Shown: positions 1 to 7,487, counted from the stretch's first letter. The stretch: DNA of 9,185 nt from UBA8437 sp003445035 (GCA_937901285.1 CALCHI010000505.1:1-9185), one strand, 5' to 3'. Notes: a model not told the origin generated them from the letters alone. A program made the numbers and translations.

Positions 1-2675
1 GTGGTCCGGCAGGACTTGCCGTGAAACTGGTCTACCGTGATGCCGCGAACAAGACATCGGTCATCGTCAGCGACAAGAGCTGGCAGGTCGCCACCTCGCG
101 CGACTCCAAGACCTGGTCGGCCGCAACGGCCCTGGGCACGATGGGCGTCGGTCCGTGGGGCAATGTCTTCGCCGGTGGCGGACGCGCGACCACCAGCCGC
201 GGCCTGTTCCAGGTCCTGCCCGGTTTCCAGATCGAGCGTCTCTACACCGTCCCGAAGCCGACACAGGGATCGTGGGTCTGCCTGGCCAGTGATGGCCGAG
301 GACGGTTGCTGGCCAGCGACCAGGGTGGTCGCGGCATCTACCGGATCACCCCGCCGAAGATCGGCAGCGGGGAACCGACGCGTGTCGAAAAGCTGAATCT
401 GCCGATCAGCAGTGCCCAGGGCATGCTGGTCGCCTTCGGGCACCTTTACTTCTCGATCAACGGAGGTCCCGGCAGCGGGTTCTACCGTGCCATCGACACC
501 GACAAGGACGGGGAATGGGACAAGATCGAGAAGCTCAAAGCCCTGGCCGGAGGTGGTGAACACGGACCCCACGCGCTGAGACTCTCTCCCGACGGCAAAT
601 CGATCTACCTGATCGCCGGCAACCACACCAATCCTCCCGGTGGCCTGAGTGCCAACCACCTGCCGTCGAACTGGTCCGAGGATCTCCTGCTGCCACGCCA
701 ATGGGATGCCCGCGGCCACGCTCGGGGCCGGATGGCTCCCGGCGGCTGGATCGCCCGAACCGATCCCGATGGCAAGACCTGGAGCATCATCAGCGCCGGT
801 TACCGCAATGCTTACGACATGGACTTCAGTGCCGAGGGCGAACTGTTTGCCTACGACGCCGACATGGAATGGGACATGGGATCACCCTGGTACCGTCCAA
901 CCCGGCTGTGCCACGCCGTCAGTGGCAGCGAGTTCGGCTGGCGCAGCGGCACCGGCAAGTGGCCCACCTGGTATGCCGACAGCCTGCCGCAGGTGGTCGA
1001 CATCGGTCCCGGCTCGCCGGTCGGAGTCAACTTCGGCACCGGGACGAATTTTCCGGAGAAGTACCAACGCGCCGTTTACCTGTGCGACTGGACATTCGGC
1101 ACGATGTACGCGGTGCACCTGCAACCTCGCGGCGCCAGTTACGTCGGCATCCGCGAGGAATTCGTGGCCCGCGCGCCGTTGCCGCTGACCGACGTGGCGA
1201 TCGGCGACGACGGGGCCATGTACTTCACCATCGGCGGCCGGGGAGCCCAGTCGGAACTCTTCCGGGTCACCTACACCGGCAAGGCATCAACCGCCCCCGC
1301 CGGTCCCAGCACCGACAAGTTCGTTCCCCTCCGCCGGCTGCGACGATCGCTCGAAGCCTTCCATGGCCAGCAGGATCCGGCGGCGGTCCAGGCCGCGCTG
1401 AACCATCTCGGTCACGCCGATCGCCACATCCGCTACGCGGCCCGAATCGCCCTGGAGTCCCAGCCGGTCGACTCGTGGCAGGACGCGGTTCTCGCGCAGG
1501 AAACTCCCGCGGGGCTGCTGACCGGGGTGATCGCCCTGGCCCGGCAAGGCAACAAGTCGCTACGGCCCCGCCTGCTGAAGGCCCTGGCCGGACTCGGCTG
1601 GGCCAAGCTCGGCGTCAACGACCGGCTGGCCCTGCTACGAGCCTACTCGCTGGCCTTCATCCGCATGGGCGCCCCCGACCAGGCCACCGCCGCCCCGGTC
1701 CTCGCCCAGCTCGACAAGGCCTTCCCCACCGGTGACCACCGTCTCGACCGCGACCTGTCGCAACTGCTGGCCTATGTCAATTCGCCCACCGTGATCGACA
1801 AGACGCTGACACTGATGAAGAAGCCGTCGCCGAAGGTGAAGGAGGACCTGGCCCGGCTGTTGTCACGCAACCGGGGTTACGGCGGAACGATCGCCCGCAT
1901 CCTCGCCAACCATCCCGAGCTGCAGAAGATCCATTACGCGTTCGTACTGAGAACGATGAGGTACGGATGGACGCTGGATCAGCGACGCGAGTACTTCAAA
2001 TGGCTCGGCGATGCCGGGGGTCGCAGCGGAGGGGCCAGCTACAACGGGTTCCTGAACAACATCCGCAAGGAGGCACTGGCCAATGTTTCCGCAGCCGAGA
2101 AGAAGGCCCTGGCCGCGACGGTGGCACCACCGGCGGTGAAACTCGACACCCTGCCCAAGCCCAGGGGACCGGGCCAGGCGTGGACGGTCGCCCTGGTGGT
2201 CGACGCCAGCCGTGGTGGCCTGGCCGGGCGAAATTTCGCCAACGGCCGGCGGACTTATCAGGCTGCCCGCTGTGGTGCCTGCCACCGGTTCGATGGAACC
2301 GGCGGGGCAACCGGTCCGGACCTCAGCAACGTCGCCGGCCGGTTCAGCGTCAAGGACCTGGCCGAGTCGCTGATCGTGCCCAGCAAGGTCGTCTCGGACC
2401 AGTACCGGGCCAGCGTGGTCCTGACCACTGCCGGAAAGGTGATCACCGGTCGCATCGTCAATGACAACAAGGGCACACTGACAATCCTGACCGACCCGTT
2501 CGACGCATCGAAGATCACCACGGTCCCCGCCGACAAGGTCGATGAGACGAGTCCGTCAAAGACATCGCTGATGCCCGAGAAGCTGCTGCATCCCCTGGGC
2601 CGGGACGAACTGCTGGACCTGGTCGCTTACCTGCTCTCGCGAGGCAATCCCAACGATTTGATGTTCGGCGAGTGA
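1..2675 (+). CDS. PVC-type haem-binding protein: beta-propeller, HEAT-like region and CxxCH cytochrome domain (5' partial)
   Basis: Probably an extracytoplasmic redox protein that passes electrons from an unknown substrate to its own c-type haem. The frame is open to the window edge, with readable codons before the GTG at 21, so the true start and any signal peptide lie outside. Residues are counted from codon 21. Residues 1-50 look like the end of a beta-sandwich domain (WQVATSRDSKTW, GVGPWGNV). Residues 65-420 match the membrane-bound dehydrogenase propeller family (TIGR02604), with GGGEHGPHAL at 178-187 and YDADMEWDMGSPWYRP at 278-293. Residues 435-700 are mostly helical and HEAT-like. Residues 735-884 match the Planctomycete/Verrucomicrobia haem domain (TIGR02603): haem site C751-G-A-C-H755, likely distal ligand M851 in SLMPEKLL. 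Its stop lies 18 bp from the convergent transporter gene. The family is clear; the substrate is unknown. Confidence 0.9.
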   Translation, partial: GPAGLAVKLVYRDAANKTSVIVSDKSWQVATSRDSKTWSAATALGTMGVGPWGNVFAGGGRATTSRGLFQVLPGFQIERLYTVPKPTQGSWVCLASDGRGRLLASDQGGRGIYRITPPKIGSGEPTRVEKLNLPISSAQGMLVAFGHLYFSINGGPGSGFYRAIDTDKDGEWDKIEKLKALAGGGEHGPHALRLSPDGKSIYLIAGNHTNPPGGLSANHLPSNWSEDLLLPRQWDARGHARGRMAPGGWIARTDPDGKTWSIISAGYRNAYDMDFSAEGELFAYDADMEWDMGSPWYRPTRLCHAVSGSEFGWRSGTGKWPTWYADSLPQVVDIGPGSPVGVNFGTGTNFPEKYQRAVYLCDWTFGTMYAVHLQPRGASYVGIREEFVARAPLPLTDVAIGDDGAMYFTIGGRGAQSELFRVTYTGKASTAPAGPSTDKFVPLRRLRRSLEAFHGQQDPAAVQAALNHLGHADRHIRYAARIALESQPVDSWQDAVLAQETPAGLLTGVIALARQGNKSLRPRLLKALAGLGWAKLGVNDRLALLRAYSLAFIRMGAPDQATAAPVLAQLDKAFPTGDHRLDRDLSQLLAYVNSPTVIDKTLTLMKKPSPKVKEDLARLLSRNRGYGGTIARILANHPELQKIHYAFVLRTMRYGWTLDQRREYFKWLGDAGGRSGGASYNGFLNNIRKEALANVSAAEKKALAATVAPPAVKLDTLPKPRGPGQAWTVALVVDASRGGLAGRNFANGRRTYQAARCGACHRFDGTGGATGPDLSNVAGRFSVKDLAESLIVPSKVVSDQYRASVVLTTAGKVITGRIVNDNKGTLTILTDPFDASKITTVPADKVDETSPSKTSLMPEKLLHPLGRDELLDLVAYLLSRGNPNDLMFGE

Positions 2676-2688
2676 GCCCGGACCGGGC
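2676..2688. terminator. Small GC-rich palindrome between convergent genes, possible weak bidirectional terminator
   Basis: GCCCGGACCGGGC is a perfect 6-bp inverted repeat around a central A. It can fold as a 5-bp stem with a GAC loop. It begins directly after the stop of the haem protein and lies 5 bp from the stop of the convergent transporter. Its position suits a shared terminator, but neither strand has a T-run after the stem, so it is not a canonical intrinsic terminator. In DNA this GC-rich a palindrome of this size could be chance. Confidence 0.3.
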
Positions 2689-2693
2689 GGGTT

Positions 2694-4700
2694 CTACATC
2701 ACCCGCGTCACCACCACCACGATCGAGATCGTGATGAAAAACACGCTGCAGAAGACCAGGCCGACTTGCATGAGCCGGTTGGGCTGCATGTCGCGTGGCA
2801 ACAGCGTGCGGTTGACGTAAAGCGTGTGCAACGCGGCACACCCCAGCGCAACGTTCTGCAGCACCGCACCGATGATGGCAATCTGGAGCGGATCGAAGAA
2901 GGCCAGCGCGAACAAACCCCACACGCCGTAAAGCGACAGGATGCCGTAGTAGATCAGCCGAACCTGTCCGCCTTCGAGCCGTTGAGCCCGGGGACTGATG
3001 GTCCAGATCACATCGGTCCACCGCCGCGAAATCTGTTCACCGGTGAACACGGCATTGGGCGCCAGCACCAGGAAACTGACCATCAGCATGAACGTCCAGA
3101 CCAGGCCGCGGTAACCGGGCAGGTGATCGGCAAGCCCCACCGCGGTCATCGCAGCAGCACGGTTTCCTTCAACCGGCACGTTGCGGATGAACTCCAGCGA
3201 CATCATGCACGGCAGCGCCATTCCCAACAGGCAGCAACCCAGCCAGATGCCGGCCTGGTCGCGGACGATGTGACGGATCCAGCCCTTCCAGCGCTGCCGC
3301 GACGTGTCGTCGACATCGAAGACCATGCCGACGTGCGAGAGTTCGACCTTGTGACCTCCGATGGCACTGGGAATCGCTCCCACGTGGTGCCCCATGCCCC
3401 AGCCCTTGTCGCGCGAGTAATTGGACGCCAGCGTGTTGGACAGGCCACCGGCTCCGGCAATCGCCGCGAAGGCGATGATGATCGCCCAGTTCAAATCGGG
3501 CAGCCCGCCATGTTCGCCGATGTATCCAATCAGCCCGACCCGCCGCATTCCCTGCAACGCCACCAGCTCATCAGCCCACTCGCGGACCTCCGCAGGCAGC
3601 TCCTCACTCAAGGCGAAGGTCTGCGTCCGGTCGCCGGCGACCAGTGTGTACGACTCGGCCACCCAGGCGGATTCGGCACGACGTTTCTTCAAAGGGTCGC
3701 GGATCCGTCCCCGAATCAGCAGCCGCCTTCGGCCATCAAGATCGTCGACGAGAAATCGGCCCTCCCGCGCCTCGCTCCGCACCAGTTTTTCGAGTTTCTC
3801 CCGCACCGCCCGGGTCTCGGCATCCTGGTTCTTTTCTTCCGGATCCACTTTCGATCCGTCGACCAGCAGTTCGATGAAATCGGGAGTCCCGTCACCGATG
3901 GTTCCACGGAGAGTGAACTGGCGATCATTGTCGGGCAGGCTCACCGAGAAATGGCGTCCGGCGACCACCGATTCGGCCCGATCGGGCACCTGCCCAAACC
4001 GCCCGAACCCGGTCACCACCTCGATCATGTTGTCCCAGCTGACCTGGAACACGGCGATCACGGCCACCACCACCAGGACGACGATCACCTTGAAGGTCAT
4101 CATCTTCTCGATCACGCGGTAAATCGTTCCGCCAAATACCAGCGGCAAAAACGCCAACAGAAAGATCACGTAGCCCAGTGCCTTGACCCATTCGGCTTCG
4201 GTCAGCGTGATCCCCAGCAGCGTGTAGTCGACATCGGTCGGGAGATGGCCAAAGATCGCCGCAGCCAACGGCACCGCGGCGTTGGCCGCCATGAACGGCC
4301 AGATGTTGCAGATTTCCAGTACCAGGTAGATGGGCAACCACAATCGTGGGCCGGGGGTCGTACGGAAGTAGCCGACCACGATCGGCTCGCCACAGTACAA
4401 GGCGTACCGCATCACCTCGATGTTGAAGAACACCTGTCCCAGGATTGACAGCGTGGCCAGCCACAGCAGCGTTCCGCCGTACTGGGCACTGACGGCCGGT
4501 CCGAACAGCCACTCCCCCGCTCCGATCGCCACGCCGGCCATCAGGATTCCCGGCCCGATCAACGTCGGCAGTTTCTTCCAGTCCATCGACGGCGGTTCGG
4601 GCAGCTCACCAACGTCCCACGGCTGGAGCGCCCCGCCGGGCCGTTTTTCCGGAGTTGTCGACTCGGGTGCGGCCGGTCGTTGGCCCTCTTGCTCGGTCAT
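2694..4700 (-). CDS. Nramp-superfamily membrane transporter with a large TM5-TM6 insert
   Basis: Integral inner-membrane protein of 668 aa, well above the roughly 400-450 aa of ordinary Nramp proteins. About eleven hydrophobic segments can be placed near residues 45-72, 77-102, 118-150, 171-190, 200-220, 404-424, 479-503, 529-553, 580-600, 602-626 and 641-664, matching the Nramp count. TM1 starts IGPGILMAG like other Nramps, but the metal-binding DPGN is replaced by GAGE in AIGAGEWL (58-65). TM6 reads AAIAGAGGLSNTLASNY (412-428) and lacks the usual MPH. A hydrophilic segment (about 240-385) separates TM5 and TM6. The first 40 residues are a polar, proline-rich tail. ATG at 4700 is the first plausible start, 15 bp after the stop of the acetyltransferase gene, with only a weak GGGA before it, so translation probably depends on read-through from upstream. 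Substrate unknown; classical Mn/Fe transport should not be assumed. Confidence 0.85.
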   Translation of the reverse strand: MTEQEGQRPAAPESTTPEKRPGGALQPWDVGELPEPPSMDWKKLPTLIGPGILMAGVAIGAGEWLFGPAVSAQYGGTLLWLATLSILGQVFFNIEVMRYALYCGEPIVVGYFRTTPGPRLWLPIYLVLEICNIWPFMAANAAVPLAAAIFGHLPTDVDYTLLGITLTEAEWVKALGYVIFLLAFLPLVFGGTIYRVIEKMMTFKVIVVLVVVAVIAVFQVSWDNMIEVVTGFGRFGQVPDRAESVVAGRHFSVSLPDNDRQFTLRGTIGDGTPDFIELLVDGSKVDPEEKNQDAETRAVREKLEKLVRSEAREGRFLVDDLDGRRRLLIRGRIRDPLKKRRAESAWVAESYTLVAGDRTQTFALSEELPAEVREWADELVALQGMRRVGLIGYIGEHGGLPDLNWAIIIAFAAIAGAGGLSNTLASNYSRDKGWGMGHHVGAIPSAIGGHKVELSHVGMVFDVDDTSRQRWKGWIRHIVRDQAGIWLGCCLLGMALPCMMSLEFIRNVPVEGNRAAAMTAVGLADHLPGYRGLVWTFMLMVSFLVLAPNAVFTGEQISRRWTDVIWTISPRAQRLEGGQVRLIYYGILSLYGVWGLFALAFFDPLQIAIIGAVLQNVALGCAALHTLYVNRTLLPRDMQPNRLMQVGLVFCSVFFITISIVVVVTRVM

Positions 4701-4715
4701 GGCATCATTCCCGTT

Positions 4716-5732
4716 CTACAACTGTCGTTTCAGCCTTGCCGTCCCCACCCGTCGCCCGTCGATATCAATCTCGTCACCAGCACCGTCCGGAACGAACCCG
4801 TTTGCCTCGAACTGAATTCTCTTCGATTCGTCCTCAACCGATGTCACCACCAGTGCCTCGCTGGCACCCGCCTCGCTGGCCCAGTCCAGTGCGGCGTCGA
4901 TCAGGTCGCGCCAGGCCGCGCGGGCCACCCGGTGAACACAACCGTCGAGCTGGGCAGTCCAGCCAGCCCCACCGCCGGTGACCGGCAGCGGCCTGACGCT
5001 GGCCAACCCCACCAGCCGTCCGTTCTCGCTCCAGCCCCCGAACCACGCCCCATCGGCCGAGGCCAACTCGGCGTAGCGTGGATAAAGGCCCATGCACGAG
5101 TCCTGCCGAGCGTACCGGACAGAGAGCAGATCAACATTGGCGTCAAGAACCTGTTCGCTGTGCGGGGTCAGCAGCAGCGGGATCATCGGGATCCTGGCGT
5201 GGGCGGTTCCCGGAATGACGGTCACCGGACCGGCGGCCCCGCGGAACCAGTCGACCAGGAACTCTTCCGGCGACCGGTCACCGGTGATGTTGGCGTAGAC
5301 CGTACTTCCGGCCAACCGCCTCCATCCCAGCCGATTGTAAACCCTCGCCGCGGCCGGATTGATCGTGCCCAGGAACACCGCTTCGCCACCCGCTTCGCGA
5401 AACAGGTCTCGCGCCTCGCGGCACAACCGCTCGGCCAATCCCTGGCGACGGCAATCGTCGGCGGTGGCCACCCCACCCAGGCCACCCAGTTCCGGCTGTT
5501 CGATCGAGACGGTCAACTGGCAGGTTGCTCCCAGGTCGCTCGTCCCGACGGACTCGCGGCGGACAAACCACACGATGTCGCGATTCCGGCCCACCTCAAG
5601 GCCGTTCCCCAGCACCTCCCGGGTTTCGTCGAAAGATGTCCCGAAGGTCTCTTCCCAAAACACCGCCAACTCGTCGGCCAGCCCGGCCGAGACCGGTGCG
5701 CGCTCGATCTCGATTGACCGCTCGCCACTCAT
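4716..5732 (-). CDS. GNAT-family N-acetyltransferase, probably two GNAT-like halves
   Basis: Likely cytoplasmic acyl-CoA-dependent acyltransferase of 338 aa; substrate unknown. The N-terminal half carries the GNAT core: motif A with beta4 LGGLGGVAT (82-90) followed by the pyrophosphate-binding RRQGLA loop (95-100), then NPAAARVYNRLGW (125-137), the typical motif B region where acetyl-CoA is held. The C-terminal half (about 225-338) again has a strand-helix pattern (LVGLASVRPL, then AALDWASEAGASEALVV and IQFEANGFVP), resembling a second, degenerate GNAT fold without an obvious acetyl-CoA loop. The frame is open further upstream, but ATG at 5732 was chosen because it overlaps the hydrolase stop as ATGA and is preceded by a good AGGTGA ribosome site (5737-5742). 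The longer version would run deep inside the hydrolase gene. Confidence 0.82.
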   Translation of the reverse strand: MSGERSIEIERAPVSAGLADELAVFWEETFGTSFDETREVLGNGLEVGRNRDIVWFVRRESVGTSDLGATCQLTVSIEQPELGGLGGVATADDCRRQGLAERLCREARDLFREAGGEAVFLGTINPAAARVYNRLGWRRLAGSTVYANITGDRSPEEFLVDWFRGAAGPVTVIPGTAHARIPMIPLLLTPHSEQVLDANVDLLSVRYARQDSCMGLYPRYAELASADGAWFGGWSENGRLVGLASVRPLPVTGGGAGWTAQLDGCVHRVARAAWRDLIDAALDWASEAGASEALVVTSVEDESKRIQFEANGFVPDGAGDEIDIDGRRVGTARLKRQL

Positions 5733-6796
5733 CCGGTCACCTTCAACCGCAGGTACGTGGACAGCCACTCGTCGAGCCTCGAGAAGGCAATGGGAGGGAT
5801 CGAATGACCCTGGCGATGATTGAACAGTCCCAGCCTCGGCCGACCCCCATAAAGCCGCCATGCGGGTAAGGCCGCTTCGACAAGCGGCCACGTGCGGTCG
5901 CCATCCGAGGTCGATGGACTGGAGTTCTCTCCGGCCAGCACCAGGAACGGCCGGGGAGCCACCAGCGCCAGCAACTGGTGGTGATTCAGTGGGAACGAGT
6001 CCTTGTCGATCTCCTTGCCCAGGTACCAGGGCGCGTTCCAGTTGGTGAACCGGAAACCCACCCCGCCCTCGCTGGCGACCGCGGCGGCAATTCGCTCATC
6101 GAACGCAGCCAGGTAAAGCGCTTCCTTACCGCCAAGCGAGTGACCGGTTGCCCCGATCCGATCGGCGTCCACCCCGGGCAACCCCGCCAGGATGTCGACG
6201 GCCCGCTGCGAATCGTAGAGCATCTTGTGCATCCCCAGCGTACCGGGATGCCGACGACGGAACTTGTCCACCGCCTCGACGTATTTCGTCACATTCTGCC
6301 ACAGGTAGTTCCGTGGACAGATCACCACGAATCCACGCCGGGCCAACTGCAGGCCAATCTGCTGCATCGGCGGCCCCTTGACCCCGGAAATCTGTTCAAT
6401 CGTGTCACGGGTTGTCTGGTGCAGTGCGACGATGCCCGGCCGAGGACGACCCGTCCCCGACGTCGTCCGGGGAAACAGCAGGTACGCTTCGACCGGCTGC
6501 CCCGCCTCGGCCTCGTACCGGATCAACTGCCGTCGCACCCCTGGCAGCTTCTCGTCCCGCAGCACCTCGAAACTCGCCGAGATCGGCCGTTCGGGCATCG
6601 GACCCAGAAACCTCATCCAGGCCATCCGTAGCGTCTGCCGATGCCGAATCCACTCGCGACGCGTCTTGACCGGAGCCGCGTTCTCCCGAAGCAACACGCC
6701 CGCCAATGGTCTCAGCTTGTCCCTCGGAACACGGGCCGGTGCCCGGGTCACCGCGTCAAGCCACGCCACGTCGACCGGCATTTCCTTCAAGACCAT
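5729..6796 (-). CDS. Alpha/beta hydrolase of the dienelactone hydrolase / acetylxylan esterase-like type
   Basis: Predicted serine esterase of 355 aa with no signal peptide, hence cytoplasmic. The core has GIVALHQTT (121-129), where H126-Q127 fit the oxyanion-hole position, and the nucleophile elbow GHSLGG with S220. It is followed by DERIAAAVASEGGVG (233-247), as in planctomycete hydrolases annotated as dienelactone hydrolase-like. PRPFLVLAGE (281-290) is the strand before the catalytic acid (D298 or D300 are candidates), and H331 in NHRQGHS is the probable catalytic His. The N-terminal 75 residues are a helical, basic extension. ATG at 6796 is supported by AGGAG 7 nt upstream; the open frame continues to 7054 but there it overlaps yqgE. 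First gene of the minus-strand operon, ending in ATGA overlap with the acetyltransferase gene. The true ester substrate cannot be read from sequence. Confidence 0.85.
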   Translation of the reverse strand: MVLKEMPVDVAWLDAVTRAPARVPRDKLRPLAGVLLRENAAPVKTRREWIRHRQTLRMAWMRFLGPMPERPISASFEVLRDEKLPGVRRQLIRYEAEAGQPVEAYLLFPRTTSGTGRPRPGIVALHQTTRDTIEQISGVKGPPMQQIGLQLARRGFVVICPRNYLWQNVTKYVEAVDKFRRRHPGTLGMHKMLYDSQRAVDILAGLPGVDADRIGATGHSLGGKEALYLAAFDERIAAAVASEGGVGFRFTNWNAPWYLGKEIDKDSFPLNHHQLLALVAPRPFLVLAGENSSPSTSDGDRTWPLVEAALPAWRLYGGRPRLGLFNHRQGHSIPPIAFSRLDEWLSTYLRLKVTG

Positions 6797-6803
6797 GCCG
6801 CTT

Positions 6804-6808
6804 CTCCT
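6804..6808 (-). promoter_or_regulatory. Ribosome binding site of the hydrolase gene
   Basis: On the minus strand the sequence GGAGAGGAGAAGCGGC precedes the ATG at 6796. AGGAG sits 7 nt before the start. This decides the start in favour of 6796 over the much longer open frame from 7054 and over the in-frame ATG at 6781. Confidence 0.7.
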
Positions 6809-6815
6809 CTCCAGT

Positions 6816-6844
6816 GAGACACACTCCTCGCCGCCAACTATAAT
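6816..6844 (+). promoter_or_regulatory. Sigma70-type promoter for yqgE in the divergent intergenic region
   Basis: A perfect TATAAT at 6839-6844 is preceded by GAGACA at 6816-6821 (four of six match TTGACA), with an optimal 17-bp spacer. A start of transcription near 6851 would leave a leader of about 34 nt before the yqgE ATG. On the opposite strand the same A/T patch reads TATAGT (6842-6837), but no fitting -35 element is visible for the hydrolase operon. Function is inferred from sequence and position only. Confidence 0.55.
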
Positions 6845-6884
6845 CCGAAGTAAGAACTCCCGACGCCACCACGTGACTGTCGAA

Positions 6885-7472
6885 ATGTCGAGTCCACCCG
6901 ATTCGCCCAACGAATCTCTCAAGGGCCAGTTCCTGGTCGCCGGCAAGCAGCTGCGCGATCCGAACTTCTTTCGTACGGTGGTGTTGATGGTTGAACACAG
7001 TGATTCAGGATCGATGGGACTGGTGGTCAACCGCCCTTCCAACGTCTCGGTCACACGGGCCCTGTCGGAACACTACGAGTTGCCCGAGACCGACGAACTT
7101 GTCTACGTGGGTGGCCCGGTCGAGCCGGCAGCACTGTTCGTACTGCACAGCGCGGGCGAGTTCGAAGAGAACCATTCGGACGTGGTGCCGGGCATCTTCG
7201 TGGGCAGCAGCCCCGAGGTGTTCGAGCGGGTGATCGCACGGGTCGTCGACGACACCGACGAACTGATGTTCCGCATCTTCGCCGGCTGTGCCGGCTGGGC
7301 CCCGGGACAGCTCGAGGGCGAATTGTCCGGTGGCGACTGGCACCTGCTGCCGGCGGAGGCCTCCGAAATTCTCCCGCAGGACCCCTACTCGCTGTGGGAC
7401 GAGCTGGTCGGGCGGATCCAGGCCACCAACCGCACCGTCCCACCATCGCCGGGCAATCCCGAGTGGAACTGA
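6885..7472 (+). CDS. yqgE: YqgE/AlgH family protein
   Basis: Protein of 195 aa, close to the family's usual length of about 185-190. Family signatures in order: LKGQFLVAG (12-20), DPNFFRTVVLMVEH (25-38), GSMGLVVNRP (42-51), VYVGGPV (73-79) and FAGCAGWAPGQLEGE (132-146). The biochemical role of YqgE/AlgH is not settled; AlgH was named in Pseudomonas from work on alginate regulation, and that role should not be transferred here. Soluble, no signal peptide or membrane segment. ATG at 6885 places the conserved block near the N-terminus, as in homologues. No Shine-Dalgarno sequence precedes it, and an in-frame GTG at 6873 is an alternative. It is transcribed away from the hydrolase operon and is followed 22 bp later by the epimerase gene, so the two are probably co-transcribed. 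Confidence 0.92.
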   Translation: MSSPPDSPNESLKGQFLVAGKQLRDPNFFRTVVLMVEHSDSGSMGLVVNRPSNVSVTRALSEHYELPETDELVYVGGPVEPAALFVLHSAGEFEENHSDVVPGIFVGSSPEVFERVIARVVDDTDELMFRIFAGCAGWAPGQLEGELSGGDWHLLPAEASEILPQDPYSLWDELVGRIQATNRTVPPSPGNPEWN

Positions 7473-7482
7473 GTGTCACGAC

Positions 7483-7487
7483 AGGAA
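7483..7487 (+). promoter_or_regulatory. Ribosome binding site of the epimerase gene
   Basis: AGGAA lies 7 nt before the ATG at 7495, inside the 22-bp gap after yqgE. It supports the ATG at 7495 over the longer open frame that begins inside yqgE at 7288. Confidence 0.65.

Noticed and set aside
21..23. GTG at 21 as the true start of the haem protein
   Set aside because: The frame is open upstream to the window edge, no ribosome site is visible, there is no signal peptide, and the sequence after it is the tail of a beta-sandwich domain. The gene must begin earlier.
701..1735. 344-aa alternative frame inside the haem protein gene
   Set aside because: Very Arg/Pro-rich product typical of a shifted reading of a GC-rich gene; the main frame carries the propeller and HEAT-like sequence continuously.
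2766..4448. 560-aa open frame on the plus strand opposite the transporter gene
   Set aside because: Its translation is rich in His, Gln, Arg and Pro with no domain signature, while the opposite strand encodes a clear eleven-segment membrane protein. Long antisense frames are expected in GC-rich DNA with strong third-position GC bias.
4680..5717. 345-aa open frame on the plus strand opposite the acetyltransferase gene
   Set aside because: Low-complexity, Arg/Gln/Pro-rich translation without recognisable motifs; the minus-strand frame holds GNAT motifs and a coupled start.
5733..5891. N-terminal extension of the acetyltransferase to 5891
   Set aside because: It lies wholly within the 3' end of the hydrolase gene in another frame. 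The ATGA overlap and AGGTGA site mark 5732 as the start.
6378..6884. N-terminal extension of YqgE to 6378
   Set aside because: It would run antisense through the hydrolase gene; the YqgE conserved block begins just after 6885.
6797..7054. N-terminal extension of the hydrolase to 7054
   Set aside because: It overlaps yqgE in antisense, shows no family similarity, and a good AGGAG site marks the ATG at 6796.
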